From a candidate division KSB1 bacterium (lineage in GTDB: Bacteria > Zhuqueibacterota > Zhuqueibacteria > Oceanimicrobiales > Oceanimicrobiaceae), in contig JADFPY010000007.1 in the NCBI GenBank assembly GCA_022562085.1, forward strand, positions 1-43,936: a DNA stretch of 43,936 bases, in the 5' to 3' direction. The notes beneath the pieces were generated by a model. The model made no database searches. It was given only the letters and a program-made list of their open reading frames with translations, and had not been told where the DNA came from. This document shows, one piece after another, positions 1-7,680 of this stretch. The stretch's first letter is position 1; each line of letters starts with the position of its first letter. The position numbers and the translations under genes were made by a program.

Positions 1-69
1 CACTTCAGTTGTGGAAGTGACGATTTCAGAAATGAATGTATCTGTATCGCTAACTGCGATAACCTGCAC
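1..69 (-). CDS. Possible start of an unidentified gene (partial)
   Basis: A GTG at 69-67 on the minus strand is preceded by AAGGAG with a 7-base spacing and opens a reading frame of 23 codons that runs off the left edge (begins MQVIAVSDTDTF). The ribosome-binding site and the absence of stops are the only evidence. The residues match no family I recognise, and so short a frame can be open by chance. The neighbouring DNA up to 543 is clearly decayed, so this could also be part of a broken gene. Confidence 0.25.
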   Translation of the reverse strand, partial: MQVIAVSDTDTFISEIVTSTTEV

Positions 70-154
70 TACGATGCTCCTTCATTATTTGGACTAAGAG
101 GCCATGCTTCTGTTTCGGCGGGAACGGGTTGACTTTTAATATTGTTGCGCATAT

Positions 155-289
155 TTAATTTTTGACGCGGTAAGGAATTGATGGCAACGGTACGCTCGAG
201 TTTGGTGTCATCGACCTAGTAGACGACGCCCATGCCGCCTTCGCCGAGTTTTCGAGGATTTTGTAATGGAGTATGGTTTTGCCGATCAT
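155..289 (-). pseudogene. Frameshifted N-terminus of a serine/threonine protein kinase
   Basis: From the ATG at 289 the minus strand reads MIGKTILHYKILE, the usual opening of Hanks-type bacterial kinases. It then slips by one base. In the shifted frame it continues LGEGGMGVVY, the glycine-rich ATP loop, followed by an in-frame TAG and VDDTKLERTVAI, the approach to the VAIK lysine. A second frame change then reads FLT. At least two frameshifts and a stop within 130 bases, and no kinase catalytic loop downstream, make this a dead fragment, not a gene. The rest of the kinase is absent from the window. It is probably residue from a deletion or recombination between paralogous kinase genes. Confidence 0.75.
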
Positions 290-319
290 CAATCTATTGC
301 CAATTTTCCGGGTTACTTT

Positions 320-386
320 ACCCCGTGAGATAGGATTCCGGTTTAGAATATGTTGCTGCAATAAATGTAAGAATATCTCACGGGGT
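320..386. repeat. 13-bp perfect inverted repeat, 41-base interior
   Basis: ACCCCGTGAGATA at 320-332 is exactly mirrored by TATCTCACGGGGT at 374-386. It lies just upstream of the kinase fragment, in DNA with no gene. It could form a cruciform or an RNA hairpin, or be the ends of a very small mobile or excised element. There is no target-site duplication I can see. Confidence 0.55.
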
Positions 387-498
387 GAATCGTCAGCCCG
401 TTTTATCGGCTTGTAAATAATTAATGAATTCGGCCTGGAAAAACAATTTTACCAAGTAAGGGCAGACCTAAGTGCCTGCCTTTCATTTTTCGCGAAAC

Positions 499-526
499 CG
501 TGGGCGCCCACAAAGGGGCGCCCCTA
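499..526. repeat. GC-rich double palindrome
   Basis: Two perfect 10-bp palindromes, TGGGCGCCCA (501-510) and GGGGCGCCCC (515-524), lie four bases apart in otherwise AT-rich DNA, just beyond the stop of the M3 peptidase gene. From memory, similar GGGGCGCCCC-type units recur between genes in many environmental bacterial genomes. Here the unit might also end transcription of the upstream minus-strand gene. Only one copy is in this window. Confidence 0.5.
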
Positions 527-543
527 CGTGTTTGTTATTTTCA

Positions 544-2721
544 TCAATTCAGATCACGGCGATCCAGCAGCCCACGACGTTCCAGCAGCGGCTGGATGTT
601 CGGCTCCGCACCGCGAAAGGTCTTGAAAATCGTCATGGCGTCTTCGCTGCCGCCACGGGAGAGAAGGGTTTTGCGGAAATGGTCGCCGTTTTCTCGGTTC
701 AGGCCGCCGTTTTCCTTAAACCACTCAACAGTATCCGCGTCCAGTACCTCGCTCCAGATGTAGGAGTAGTAGCCGGCGGAATAGCCACCAATGATGTGCG
801 AGAAATAAGTACTGCGGTAGCGCGGCGGTATGGCATCCAGCGCCACACCCGCCGTTTCGAGCGCGCGGGCTTCGAATGCGAGCAGGCCATCGCCGTCCGG
901 CACCTGGTCCGGTGTTATCTGATGCCAGGCCTGATCAAGCAGCGAAGCGGCCAGGTATTCGGTAGTGGCGAAGCCCTGATTGAATTTTTGTGTCGCCAGA
1001 ACTTTGTCCAACAATTCTGTCGGCATCGGCTCTCCGGTTTCATGATGCACGGCATAATTTTTCAAAACCTCCGGCCATATAGCCCACATTTCATTTACCT
1101 GTGACGGGTATTCCACGAAGTCGCGCGGCACCGAGGTCCCGGCGAAATATGGATAGCGGACGTTCGAAAACATTCCGTGCAGCGCATGGCCGAACTCGTG
1201 GAACATGGTGGTCACTTCATCAAAGGTCATGAGAGCGGGTTCGCCCTCCGGCGGCTTTGAAACATTCTGGTGATTGGCGATAACCGGTTTGGTATTCAAC
1301 AAATCTGACTGCTTGACATAAGAATTCATCCAGGCGCCGCCGCGCTTGGACGAACGCGCATAATAGTCGCCAAGGAACAGGGCCAGCGTTGTGCCGTCGG
1401 CATCAGAAACTTCAAACACGCGAACATCCGGATGGTAAACCGGCAGATCGGTACGCTCTTTGAAGGTCAGACCATAGAGCCGGTTTGCCGCATAGAACAC
1501 CCCTTTCTGAAGGACATTGTCCAGTTCAAAATAGGGGCGCAATTGCGAGTCGTCAAAATCGTAGCGGGCTTTGCGCACCTTTTCTGCATAGTAGGCCCAA
1601 TCCCATGAGGCTAATTCGAAATCGTGGCCATCGGCGGCGATCATCTTCTGCAGGTCCGCCGCTTCCCGTTTTGCGTTAGCTACGGCTGCGGGGGCTAAGG
1701 TGGCCAAACGCTGATTCACAGCCTCAGCTGTGCGGGCAGTCTGGTTTTCCAGGCGATAGGCCGCATGGTTTGCATATCCTAACAACTGGGCGCGTTCGGC
1801 GCGCAGTTTTACTACTTTGGTTACCACAGCGCTGTTATCGAACTCCCCGCCGCGGCTGCCACGGGACAGAGATATTTTATGAATTCGCTCGCGCAATGCC
1901 CGGTTTTCCAGGGAAGATAGGGGTGGCTGCCCGCTGGTATTTCTGAGCGCAATGACGTATTTACCTTCAAGATCGCGGGCTTTTGCTTCTTCAGCTGCTG
2001 CGGCAATAGCGTCGTCTGACAAGCCGACAAGCTCCTCCACCGTATCCACGACAATCGCCAGGTCATTGACCTCCTTCAACACGTTCTGGCTAAACGTTGT
2101 CTGCAACTTGGCCAGTTCGGCGTTTAAGGTTTTTAAGCGTTCTTTGTGAGCGTCGGACAATTGAGCGCCGGCGCGTATAAAATCAGAATAATACCGTTCG
2201 ATTAAACGCAGCGACTCAGCATCAATATCCAGACCCTTACGCTGCTCGTAAAGTGTCTTCACGTGTTCAAACAACTTGCCGTTGAGCAAGATCTGATCCC
2301 GGTGGGCCGACAGCCTGGGCGCCATTTCGCTGCGAATAGCCTCCAGGGAGTCATTAGTGTGGGCAGATGTTAGACTAGAAAAAACCGCAGAAACTCGTTG
2401 AAGCATCTGCCCGGAGCGCTCCATGGCAATGAGCGTGTTCTCCAGGGTCGGTGCATCTGCTTGATTGGCGATGGCTTCGATTTCTGCCTGTTGTTCCGCC
2501 ATGCCGCGCTCAAAAGCAGGTACATAATCCGAGTTCTTGATTTGGTCAAAAGGCGGCAGCTTGAAATAAAGCGTGCTTTCGACAAAGAATGGATTACTTT
2601 CAGCGGACTCAACTCCAGACCCTGGATCAGGCATCATGGCGTTGCTCGCGGACTTTGTGTAAAAAATTCCTGACAACATCAATACCAGTACCAGGCTTAA
2701 TAGTAGACGTAAACTCAGCAT
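544..2721 (-). CDS. dcp: M3-family zinc oligopeptidase (peptidyl-dipeptidase Dcp-like), exported
   Basis: A 725-residue M3 metallopeptidase that cleaves short peptides, most like bacterial Dcp and oligopeptidase A (family lengths about 680-720). The zinc site HEFGH is at about residues 508-512, followed 20-30 residues on by DFVEYPSQVNEMW, which supplies the third ligand. The start is placed at the ATG at 2721 because AGGAG lies 6 bases upstream and the protein then opens with a hydrophobic signal peptide (MLSLRLLLSLVLVLMLSG). The longer frame beginning at 2748 adds nine charged residues with no such site. The leader suggests a periplasmic or lipid-anchored enzyme scavenging peptides. The gene stands alone: the four-gene operon upstream ends 196 bases away on the same strand. 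Dcp and OpdA are hard to separate by eye, so the exact specificity is open. Confidence 0.93.
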   Translation of the reverse strand: MLSLRLLLSLVLVLMLSGIFYTKSASNAMMPDPGSGVESAESNPFFVESTLYFKLPPFDQIKNSDYVPAFERGMAEQQAEIEAIANQADAPTLENTLIAMERSGQMLQRVSAVFSSLTSAHTNDSLEAIRSEMAPRLSAHRDQILLNGKLFEHVKTLYEQRKGLDIDAESLRLIERYYSDFIRAGAQLSDAHKERLKTLNAELAKLQTTFSQNVLKEVNDLAIVVDTVEELVGLSDDAIAAAAEEAKARDLEGKYVIALRNTSGQPPLSSLENRALRERIHKISLSRGSRGGEFDNSAVVTKVVKLRAERAQLLGYANHAAYRLENQTARTAEAVNQRLATLAPAAVANAKREAADLQKMIAADGHDFELASWDWAYYAEKVRKARYDFDDSQLRPYFELDNVLQKGVFYAANRLYGLTFKERTDLPVYHPDVRVFEVSDADGTTLALFLGDYYARSSKRGGAWMNSYVKQSDLLNTKPVIANHQNVSKPPEGEPALMTFDEVTTMFHEFGHALHGMFSNVRYPYFAGTSVPRDFVEYPSQVNEMWAIWPEVLKNYAVHHETGEPMPTELLDKVLATQKFNQGFATTEYLAASLLDQAWHQITPDQVPDGDGLLAFEARALETAGVALDAIPPRYRSTYFSHIIGGYSAGYYSYIWSEVLDADTVEWFKENGGLNRENGDHFRKTLLSRGGSEDAMTIFKTFRGAEPNIQPLLERRGLLDRRDLN

Positions 2722-2917
2722 GACTAGCTCCTCTTCTAAATGAAACAATTGGGTTCATTAAATCCGGGGTGTATTTTTTTTGATAAGCTTCTTTTGAAAT
2801 ATGGGCAGCTCTCAGTGGTTCCACCTACTCAAGGGGTCAAGTAAAATACTTAACATACCTCCCGAAACCAAATAAATCCTTTGCCTGATTTTATATCGCA
2901 AGCGAGCTGTTTTTATT

Positions 2918-4084
2918 TTATGCCGCCCTCAAAGCATCCACAACTTGCATCTTCGCTGCACTTACAGCCGGTGCAAGGCCACCAATCAGGCCCATTACGA
3001 CTGAAAAGATTAAAGAACCAATAATAATCCCTGCAGAAAGATTAAATCCAAAAACAACTTCAGAGAAGGATTGCCAGTTAGTTGTAGAAATATCTATAAA
3101 TTGCAAGAACGATGCAAAAAAGATCCCCAGCGCCCCGCCAATCAGTGAAATCAAAATGCACTCGATCATAAAAGAGGCAAGAATGTTTCTGCGTTTAAAA
3201 CCGAGCGCGCGCAGGGTACCGATTTCCGAGGCGCGATTGGCAACCGCGGAGTACATGGTAATTACCGCGCCAGCCATGGCGCCAAAGCTAAAAACAACCG
3301 TGACAAAAATTCCGAGAATCTGAATAAACAGACCGAGGTTCTGGGATTGTTCTTCATAAAAGTCTATTTCACGTTTTACATCGACGGTCAACTGTGGATC
3401 CTTTTCAATCCTTTCTTTCATGGAGGCAAATTGAGTCGGATCTTTCAATTTCATTGTCATAGTTGAAAATACGGGCCTGCGAAAGGCCTGCATAAGTTGC
3501 TCAACGTCGCCCCAGATTTCGGATTCAAAACTGGAGCCGCCGGCTTCGAAAACCCCGACCACTGTCCACTCACGGTTTCCCATTTCAACGGATTCACCGA
3601 GACCGCAGCCTTTGAATTTTTCAGCCGCTCCTTTGCCGGTAATGATTTCGGAAGTGCCGGCGCGCAACATTCTGCCCTCAACAATCTTTACTTTCGAACG
3701 CAGGGTCAGTGATTCCTGGGAAACCCCGCGAACAGTCACGTTCGTTGTTTGACCATCAGAACGCTTAGCCAAATTATTGACAACAACAACCTCTCCGGAA
3801 ACCAGCGGTTTGCCGTTGTCAAGCACCACCACTTCAGGCTGTGTCTTCAAAATATTAGCTTGATTGCGCGAGATAGAGCTTGACATTTCCGAGGTAGCGG
3901 CTTTTCTGAGAACAATGACATTGCTGGGGTCGCCCGAACTCATCAAAGTCTCACGAAAGCCTCTTGCTAACATGAGAACAGCAGCAAACACAAAAACCAC
4001 CAGACCGATACCAAGAACAGTTAGCAGAGTCGTCACCTTTCTGGCAACCAGGTTTCTCAAATTGTACATAATTGGAATTTTCAT
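2918..4084 (-). CDS. ABC transporter permease, FtsX/MacB type (second of pair)
   Basis: A 388-residue inner-membrane permease with the MacB/LolC layout. One transmembrane helix lies near residues 16-38. A large periplasmic domain follows, then three helices near the C-terminus, with the FtsX-type sequence GTLRALGFKRRNI between helices 2 and 3. The ATG at 4084 (MKIPIMYNLRNLVARK) is chosen because the frame upstream runs back into the neighbouring permease gene. It lies 29 bases after that gene, so the two are co-transcribed. With its sister permease, ATPase and adaptor it should form a tripartite machine moving a substrate such as a lipophilic compound, peptide or lipoprotein from the periplasmic side. 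The substrate cannot be read from sequence. Confidence 0.9.
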   Translation of the reverse strand: MKIPIMYNLRNLVARKVTTLLTVLGIGLVVFVFAAVLMLARGFRETLMSSGDPSNVIVLRKAATSEMSSSISRNQANILKTQPEVVVLDNGKPLVSGEVVVVNNLAKRSDGQTTNVTVRGVSQESLTLRSKVKIVEGRMLRAGTSEIITGKGAAEKFKGCGLGESVEMGNREWTVVGVFEAGGSSFESEIWGDVEQLMQAFRRPVFSTMTMKLKDPTQFASMKERIEKDPQLTVDVKREIDFYEEQSQNLGLFIQILGIFVTVVFSFGAMAGAVITMYSAVANRASEIGTLRALGFKRRNILASFMIECILISLIGGALGIFFASFLQFIDISTTNWQSFSEVVFGFNLSAGIIIGSLIFSVVMGLIGGLAPAVSAAKMQVVDALRAA

Positions 4085-4113
4085 ATCAACTCTTTCTCTC
4101 TTTACGGTGAATT

Positions 4114-5286
4114 CTAACCAATTTGCCTTAACCCATCGGATATTTTCATTTGCACGGCTTTGAGAGTTGGAAATAGAGCAGCGATGATCCCAACCGCTAA
4201 TGCGGCGATAGCGCAAAACACAAATGTCGTTTTTGATATTTCAAAAACCGGGAAAAATCCTTCCATATTAAATTGCTTCAAGACGCCATAAAATGCCGGC
4301 ACCATCCACAGCGTAATAAGAATACCAAGGATGCCGCCGAAGATAGCAATCAGGGAAGATTCCCCGAAGATTAACCCAACCAAATGTTTGGGCCTAAATC
4401 CCAATGTTTTAAGAACAGCATATTCAGAAATACGTTCACGGGCGGTCATGGCCATGGTATTGGCAAGGACCAGTAAAATAATCGCAATCACCACCACAGA
4501 AATGACTCTGATGGCGGTTATTATGGTACTCACCATGGAGACAAAGCTCAATTGAAACTGTTTTTCGGTCTCAGTCTTTGTTTCAGCAACGGAATTGTCA
4601 AACATAGAATCTATCGCTTCTGAGATTTCCCCTGCGAGTTCAGGGCTCGAGATGCCAATGTAATACCACCCCGCTTGACCGGAACGGCCCGGTGAGGTTT
4701 GATTTAATCGTTCATCGATATACTTCCAATGGAAAAACATCTGGGTTTCATCTGCCGCGCGAATGGCTCCGTCATAAATTCCTCGAACTACAAAATCCCA
4801 ATCCCCGGGGAAAATATCGCCGATCAACCGAAAGGTGTCCCCCACTTCCCAGCCGTATTTGTTGGCAAGCTTTCTTCCGACAATACAGGAATTTCTTTCT
4901 TTAATGAAAGACTCTCTCTCCGATTCGGGGAGGACATATTCCGGATATAATTCTAAAAAGGGTTCCGGATCAATGGCGAACCTTGCAAAAAAATTCTTTT
5001 GATCAATATAGGTTCCTCCAAACCAGAATCCGCTGCAGATATTTTCGACGCCGGGAATCTTGGCAATTTTTTCCTTGTATGATAGCGGTAATGAAAAGGT
5101 TAAAGATACAGCGTTTTGCGTAACCAATCTCGTATCCGACGACGCTTCGACTCCAACAAAATAGGCATCGATAACGGTTCTCAACAGAGCAAATGCAAAA
5201 ATAGCGACCGCGATCCCAATAGCAGTGAGAAGCGACCGCAGTTTGTGGCGCAGGGTGTTTTTTAAAACTAATTTTATGATTTTCAT
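4114..5286 (-). CDS. ABC transporter permease, FtsX/MacB type (first of pair)
   Basis: A 390-residue permease with the same four-helix architecture as its downstream neighbour. Helix 1 is near residues 17-37, a periplasmic domain follows, and three C-terminal helices carry the family sequence YAVLKTLGFRPKHLVGL. The protein ends ALFPTLKAVQMKISDGLRQIG, like MacB-family permeases. The start at 5286 has GGAGG four bases upstream; the longer frame to 5415 would overlap the ATPase gene. The two permeases differ clearly in sequence, implying a heterodimeric channel where MacB would be a homodimer. The ATPase is a separate protein, unlike true MacB, where it is fused. It lies 58 bases downstream of the ATPase gene. 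Confidence 0.9.
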   Translation of the reverse strand: MKIIKLVLKNTLRHKLRSLLTAIGIAVAIFAFALLRTVIDAYFVGVEASSDTRLVTQNAVSLTFSLPLSYKEKIAKIPGVENICSGFWFGGTYIDQKNFFARFAIDPEPFLELYPEYVLPESERESFIKERNSCIVGRKLANKYGWEVGDTFRLIGDIFPGDWDFVVRGIYDGAIRAADETQMFFHWKYIDERLNQTSPGRSGQAGWYYIGISSPELAGEISEAIDSMFDNSVAETKTETEKQFQLSFVSMVSTIITAIRVISVVVIAIILLVLANTMAMTARERISEYAVLKTLGFRPKHLVGLIFGESSLIAIFGGILGILITLWMVPAFYGVLKQFNMEGFFPVFEISKTTFVFCAIAALAVGIIAALFPTLKAVQMKISDGLRQIG

Positions 5287-5344
5287 GTGGCCTCCGGATA
5301 TATACCCAATGCCATCGCTTAAAAACGATGACATCGTTCTAAAT

Positions 5345-6034
5345 TTACTTATGATTTGTCTCTTCCAAAACCCCTTTCTCCAACTGCCTGATCGTGTGCG
5401 CTTTATCAGCCGCACGCGGATCGTGAGTAACCATGATGATTGTTTTCTTAAATTCAGAATTTAAGCGCTCCAAAAGCGTCAGGATTTCTTCTGCTGATTC
5501 TTTGTCCAAATCGCCGGTTGGCTCGTCCGCGACGATAATCGTTGGATCGGTGACAACCGCTCGTGCAATGGCCACTCGCTGCTCCTGACCGCCGGAAAGT
5601 TCGCTTGGCTTGTGTTTCATACGATCTGCCAAGCCAACGATATCCAAGGCAGTTTTCACGTGTTCGTGGCGCTTTTTTTTAGAGAGATTTGTTAAAAGCA
5701 GCGGCAACTCAACATTTTCAAATGCCGTGAGCACCGGCATAAGATTGTAAAACTGAAATATAAAGCCGACATGCCTCGACCGCCAATTGGCCAGGGCCGA
5801 TTCTGAAAGACCCGCTATATCTGTATCCGCGACATTAATTTTGCCGGAGTCAGGTTTGTCGATTCCTGCAATTAAATTTAACAATGTGGTTTTCCCTGAA
5901 CCAGATGGTCCCATTAGAGCCAAAAATTCGCCTTCCGGGACACTCAAATTAATATCTTCTAAAACGGGAATGGGCTGGCTGCCGCGTTTGTATGATTTGC
6001 TTACGTTTTCAACGTTTACGATTGTGTTTGGCAT
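5345..6034 (-). CDS. ABC transporter ATP-binding protein, LolD/MacB family
   Basis: A 229-residue ATPase powering the two permeases encoded next to it. All motifs are visible: Walker A GPSGSGKT (42-49), Q-loop FIFQFYNL (Q94), signature LSGGQ (146-150), Walker B TIIVADEP (165-172) and switch histidine H204. RSRHVGFIFQFYNLMPVLT is typical of the LolD/MacB/FtsE subgroup. The start at 6034 is set by GGAGG seven to eight bases upstream; the longer frame overlaps the adaptor gene. LSGGQEQRVAIARA has glutamate where LSGGQQQR is usual, a minor variant. The gap to the adaptor gene is 28 bases. Confidence 0.95.
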   Translation of the reverse strand: MPNTIVNVENVSKSYKRGSQPIPVLEDINLSVPEGEFLALMGPSGSGKTTLLNLIAGIDKPDSGKINVADTDIAGLSESALANWRSRHVGFIFQFYNLMPVLTAFENVELPLLLTNLSKKKRHEHVKTALDIVGLADRMKHKPSELSGGQEQRVAIARAVVTDPTIIVADEPTGDLDKESAEEILTLLERLNSEFKKTIIMVTHDPRAADKAHTIRQLEKGVLEETNHK

Positions 6035-6062
6035 AAATTTTCCTCCGATATGACGAGCATTT

Positions 6063-7310
6063 CTAATTTTGTTCTTCAATTTTAATTTTTACCCCCGACT
6101 TCAAATCCTCACTCGGGTTCAGGACAACCTTATCGCCGTTCGATACGCCGCTGAGAATTTCAATCTGTCCACCAAATACTCTACCCGTTGAAACGGGAGT
6201 CTCAGTGACCGAACCGCCTCGAACCCAAAAAACAACATCCATGCCGTTTCTTTTCAAGATTGCTTTTTTAGGAAGCGCAGTAAATGGTTGCAGAGATTCG
6301 TTATTTCCTTCTAAAGATTTAGAAAGAAAATTGACTTTAGCGCTCATTTCCGGCAGAACTTTTTCGTCGAGTTTTTCGAATCGAATTTTTGTCAAAACCG
6401 TGGCTTTAGCGCGGTCGGCGGTCGGAACGATTTTATGAACGTAACCGGGATATCGAATTTCCGGGAAGGCATCCAAAATAATTTCACACGATTGTCCCGC
6501 TCGAACACGCTGAATGTTCGACTCGGAAACGTCTGCTTCCACTTCAAGGGAGGACATGTCCGCGAGGGTGACGACAGCACTCCTGGAATTTGAGGAAGCG
6601 GCAAAAGGCGCAACCATCTCGCCGATATCGGCATTTTTGGTGAGCACCGTACCAGAGAAAGGAGCTCGGATTTTGGTGTTGTCAACATTGATATCAGCAG
6701 AGACAACTGCGGCCTTCGACAATTCAACCTGGGCTTTCCCGGCTGCAACCCCGGCATCGGCACTTTTAAAACGCGCCTCGGCGATGTCGTACTCCGATTT
6801 AGAAATTAAGCCTCTCGAAAGTAAGTCCTTTTGCCGTTCATGATTCAGGTTTGCTTCATGTTGATCCGCTTCTCTTTGTTTGAGGATTGCTTTTGAGACT
6901 TCTAAGTCCGCACGAGCCCATTGCAGCTCCGCATCGACATCATCATGCTCTAACCGCGCGATAATCTCTCCCTCTTTAACTTCATCTCCTTCCTCAACAT
7001 TCAAATACTCAAGCCGGCCGGTTCCTTTTGAAGCGACAGCGGCCTGCGTTTGTGCGACGACGTATCCGCTGGCCGTTAAAATCGCATCAGCTTGTGAGGG
7101 GTAAATTGTTGACACAGTGACAACTTGCAACGAAGGCGTTGAGGTAGAATTCGAAGTGAACAGATAGATAACAATAATGAATCCCGCCACAAGCAACCCG
7201 GCAAAAATCAAAGTTTTGTTTTTTGAATTAGCTTGGTTTGGATTCGAATCATCATCGCGATTAATTCGCAGTTTTGAGAGATCAGCTGAATCTGTTCTTT
7301 TTTCCGACAT
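6063..7310 (-). CDS. Periplasmic adaptor (membrane fusion) protein, HlyD/MacA-like
   Basis: A 415-residue adaptor linking the inner-membrane ABC transporter to an outer-membrane exit duct. A cytoplasmic N-terminus of about 33 polar residues precedes one membrane anchor (TLIFAGLLVAGFIIVIYLF, about 34-52). Then come a biotinyl-lipoyl-like half (GTGRLEYLNVEEGDEVKEG), a coiled-coil hairpin (about 115-190, rich in K, E, A and Q), the second lipoyl half (IRAPFSGTVLTKNADIGEM), and beta-barrel and membrane-proximal domains. It is the first gene of the operon adaptor-ATPase-permease-permease. No TolC-like gene is in the window, so the exit duct must be encoded elsewhere. The start is the ATG at 7310; its ribosome-binding site is weak (AAAGG, about 13 bases away). 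Confidence 0.92.
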   Translation of the reverse strand: MSEKRTDSADLSKLRINRDDDSNPNQANSKNKTLIFAGLLVAGFIIVIYLFTSNSTSTPSLQVVTVSTIYPSQADAILTASGYVVAQTQAAVASKGTGRLEYLNVEEGDEVKEGEIIARLEHDDVDAELQWARADLEVSKAILKQREADQHEANLNHERQKDLLSRGLISKSEYDIAEARFKSADAGVAAGKAQVELSKAAVVSADINVDNTKIRAPFSGTVLTKNADIGEMVAPFAASSNSRSAVVTLADMSSLEVEADVSESNIQRVRAGQSCEIILDAFPEIRYPGYVHKIVPTADRAKATVLTKIRFEKLDEKVLPEMSAKVNFLSKSLEGNNESLQPFTALPKKAILKRNGMDVVFWVRGGSVTETPVSTGRVFGGQIEILSGVSNGDKVVLNPSEDLKSGVKIKIEEQN

Positions 7311-7680
7311 GATTTATTTTAAACCTTTTTCAATAAAGCAATCCTAAGGTCAAAAGCCCTACGGACATTTTTGACCTACAAAGTTAATGTAATTTAACAA
7401 AATATAAAGACGCCCTGACATAAAATCAAGCGAAAAGGACGAACCTAATCTGCTGCACAACTAATATACGAAGAATTCGTTTTGAAATTATTTATATTAG
7501 ACGAGTGTTAAAATGAGTCGGTGAACGGCTGAAAAATTCCCATAAATGGCTCAAACAAAGATCTTTTTTAAACAGGCCCCTATTTTGCTATCAAAATGAA
7601 GGCTGAAGGAAACCTCTCAGGTAAAATTAAAGTATCAGCAGAAGACCGAAACAACATCTTCTTGCACTAATAAAAAGAAT
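7311..7680. other. Divergent intergenic region with a riboswitch-like motif
   Basis: This 370-base spacer separates the divergent adaptor and SPOR-lipoprotein genes and must hold both promoters. I could not fix either with confidence. A small inverted repeat ACGAA-GAA-TTCGT lies near 7469-7481. At 7603-7623 the plus strand reads CTGAAGG, four bases, then CTCTCAGGTA, which resembles the 3' half of a glycine-riboswitch aptamer (CCGAAGG ... CTCTCAGGYA). I do not find the matching 5' stem, and the downstream gene is not a glycine gene, so this is only a resemblance. Confidence 0.3.

Noticed and set aside
472-1104. Long open frame on the plus strand opposite the M3 peptidase gene
   Set aside because: It lies antisense to a gene with clear motifs, has no ribosome-binding site and no family-like sequence; it is a shadow of GC-biased codons.
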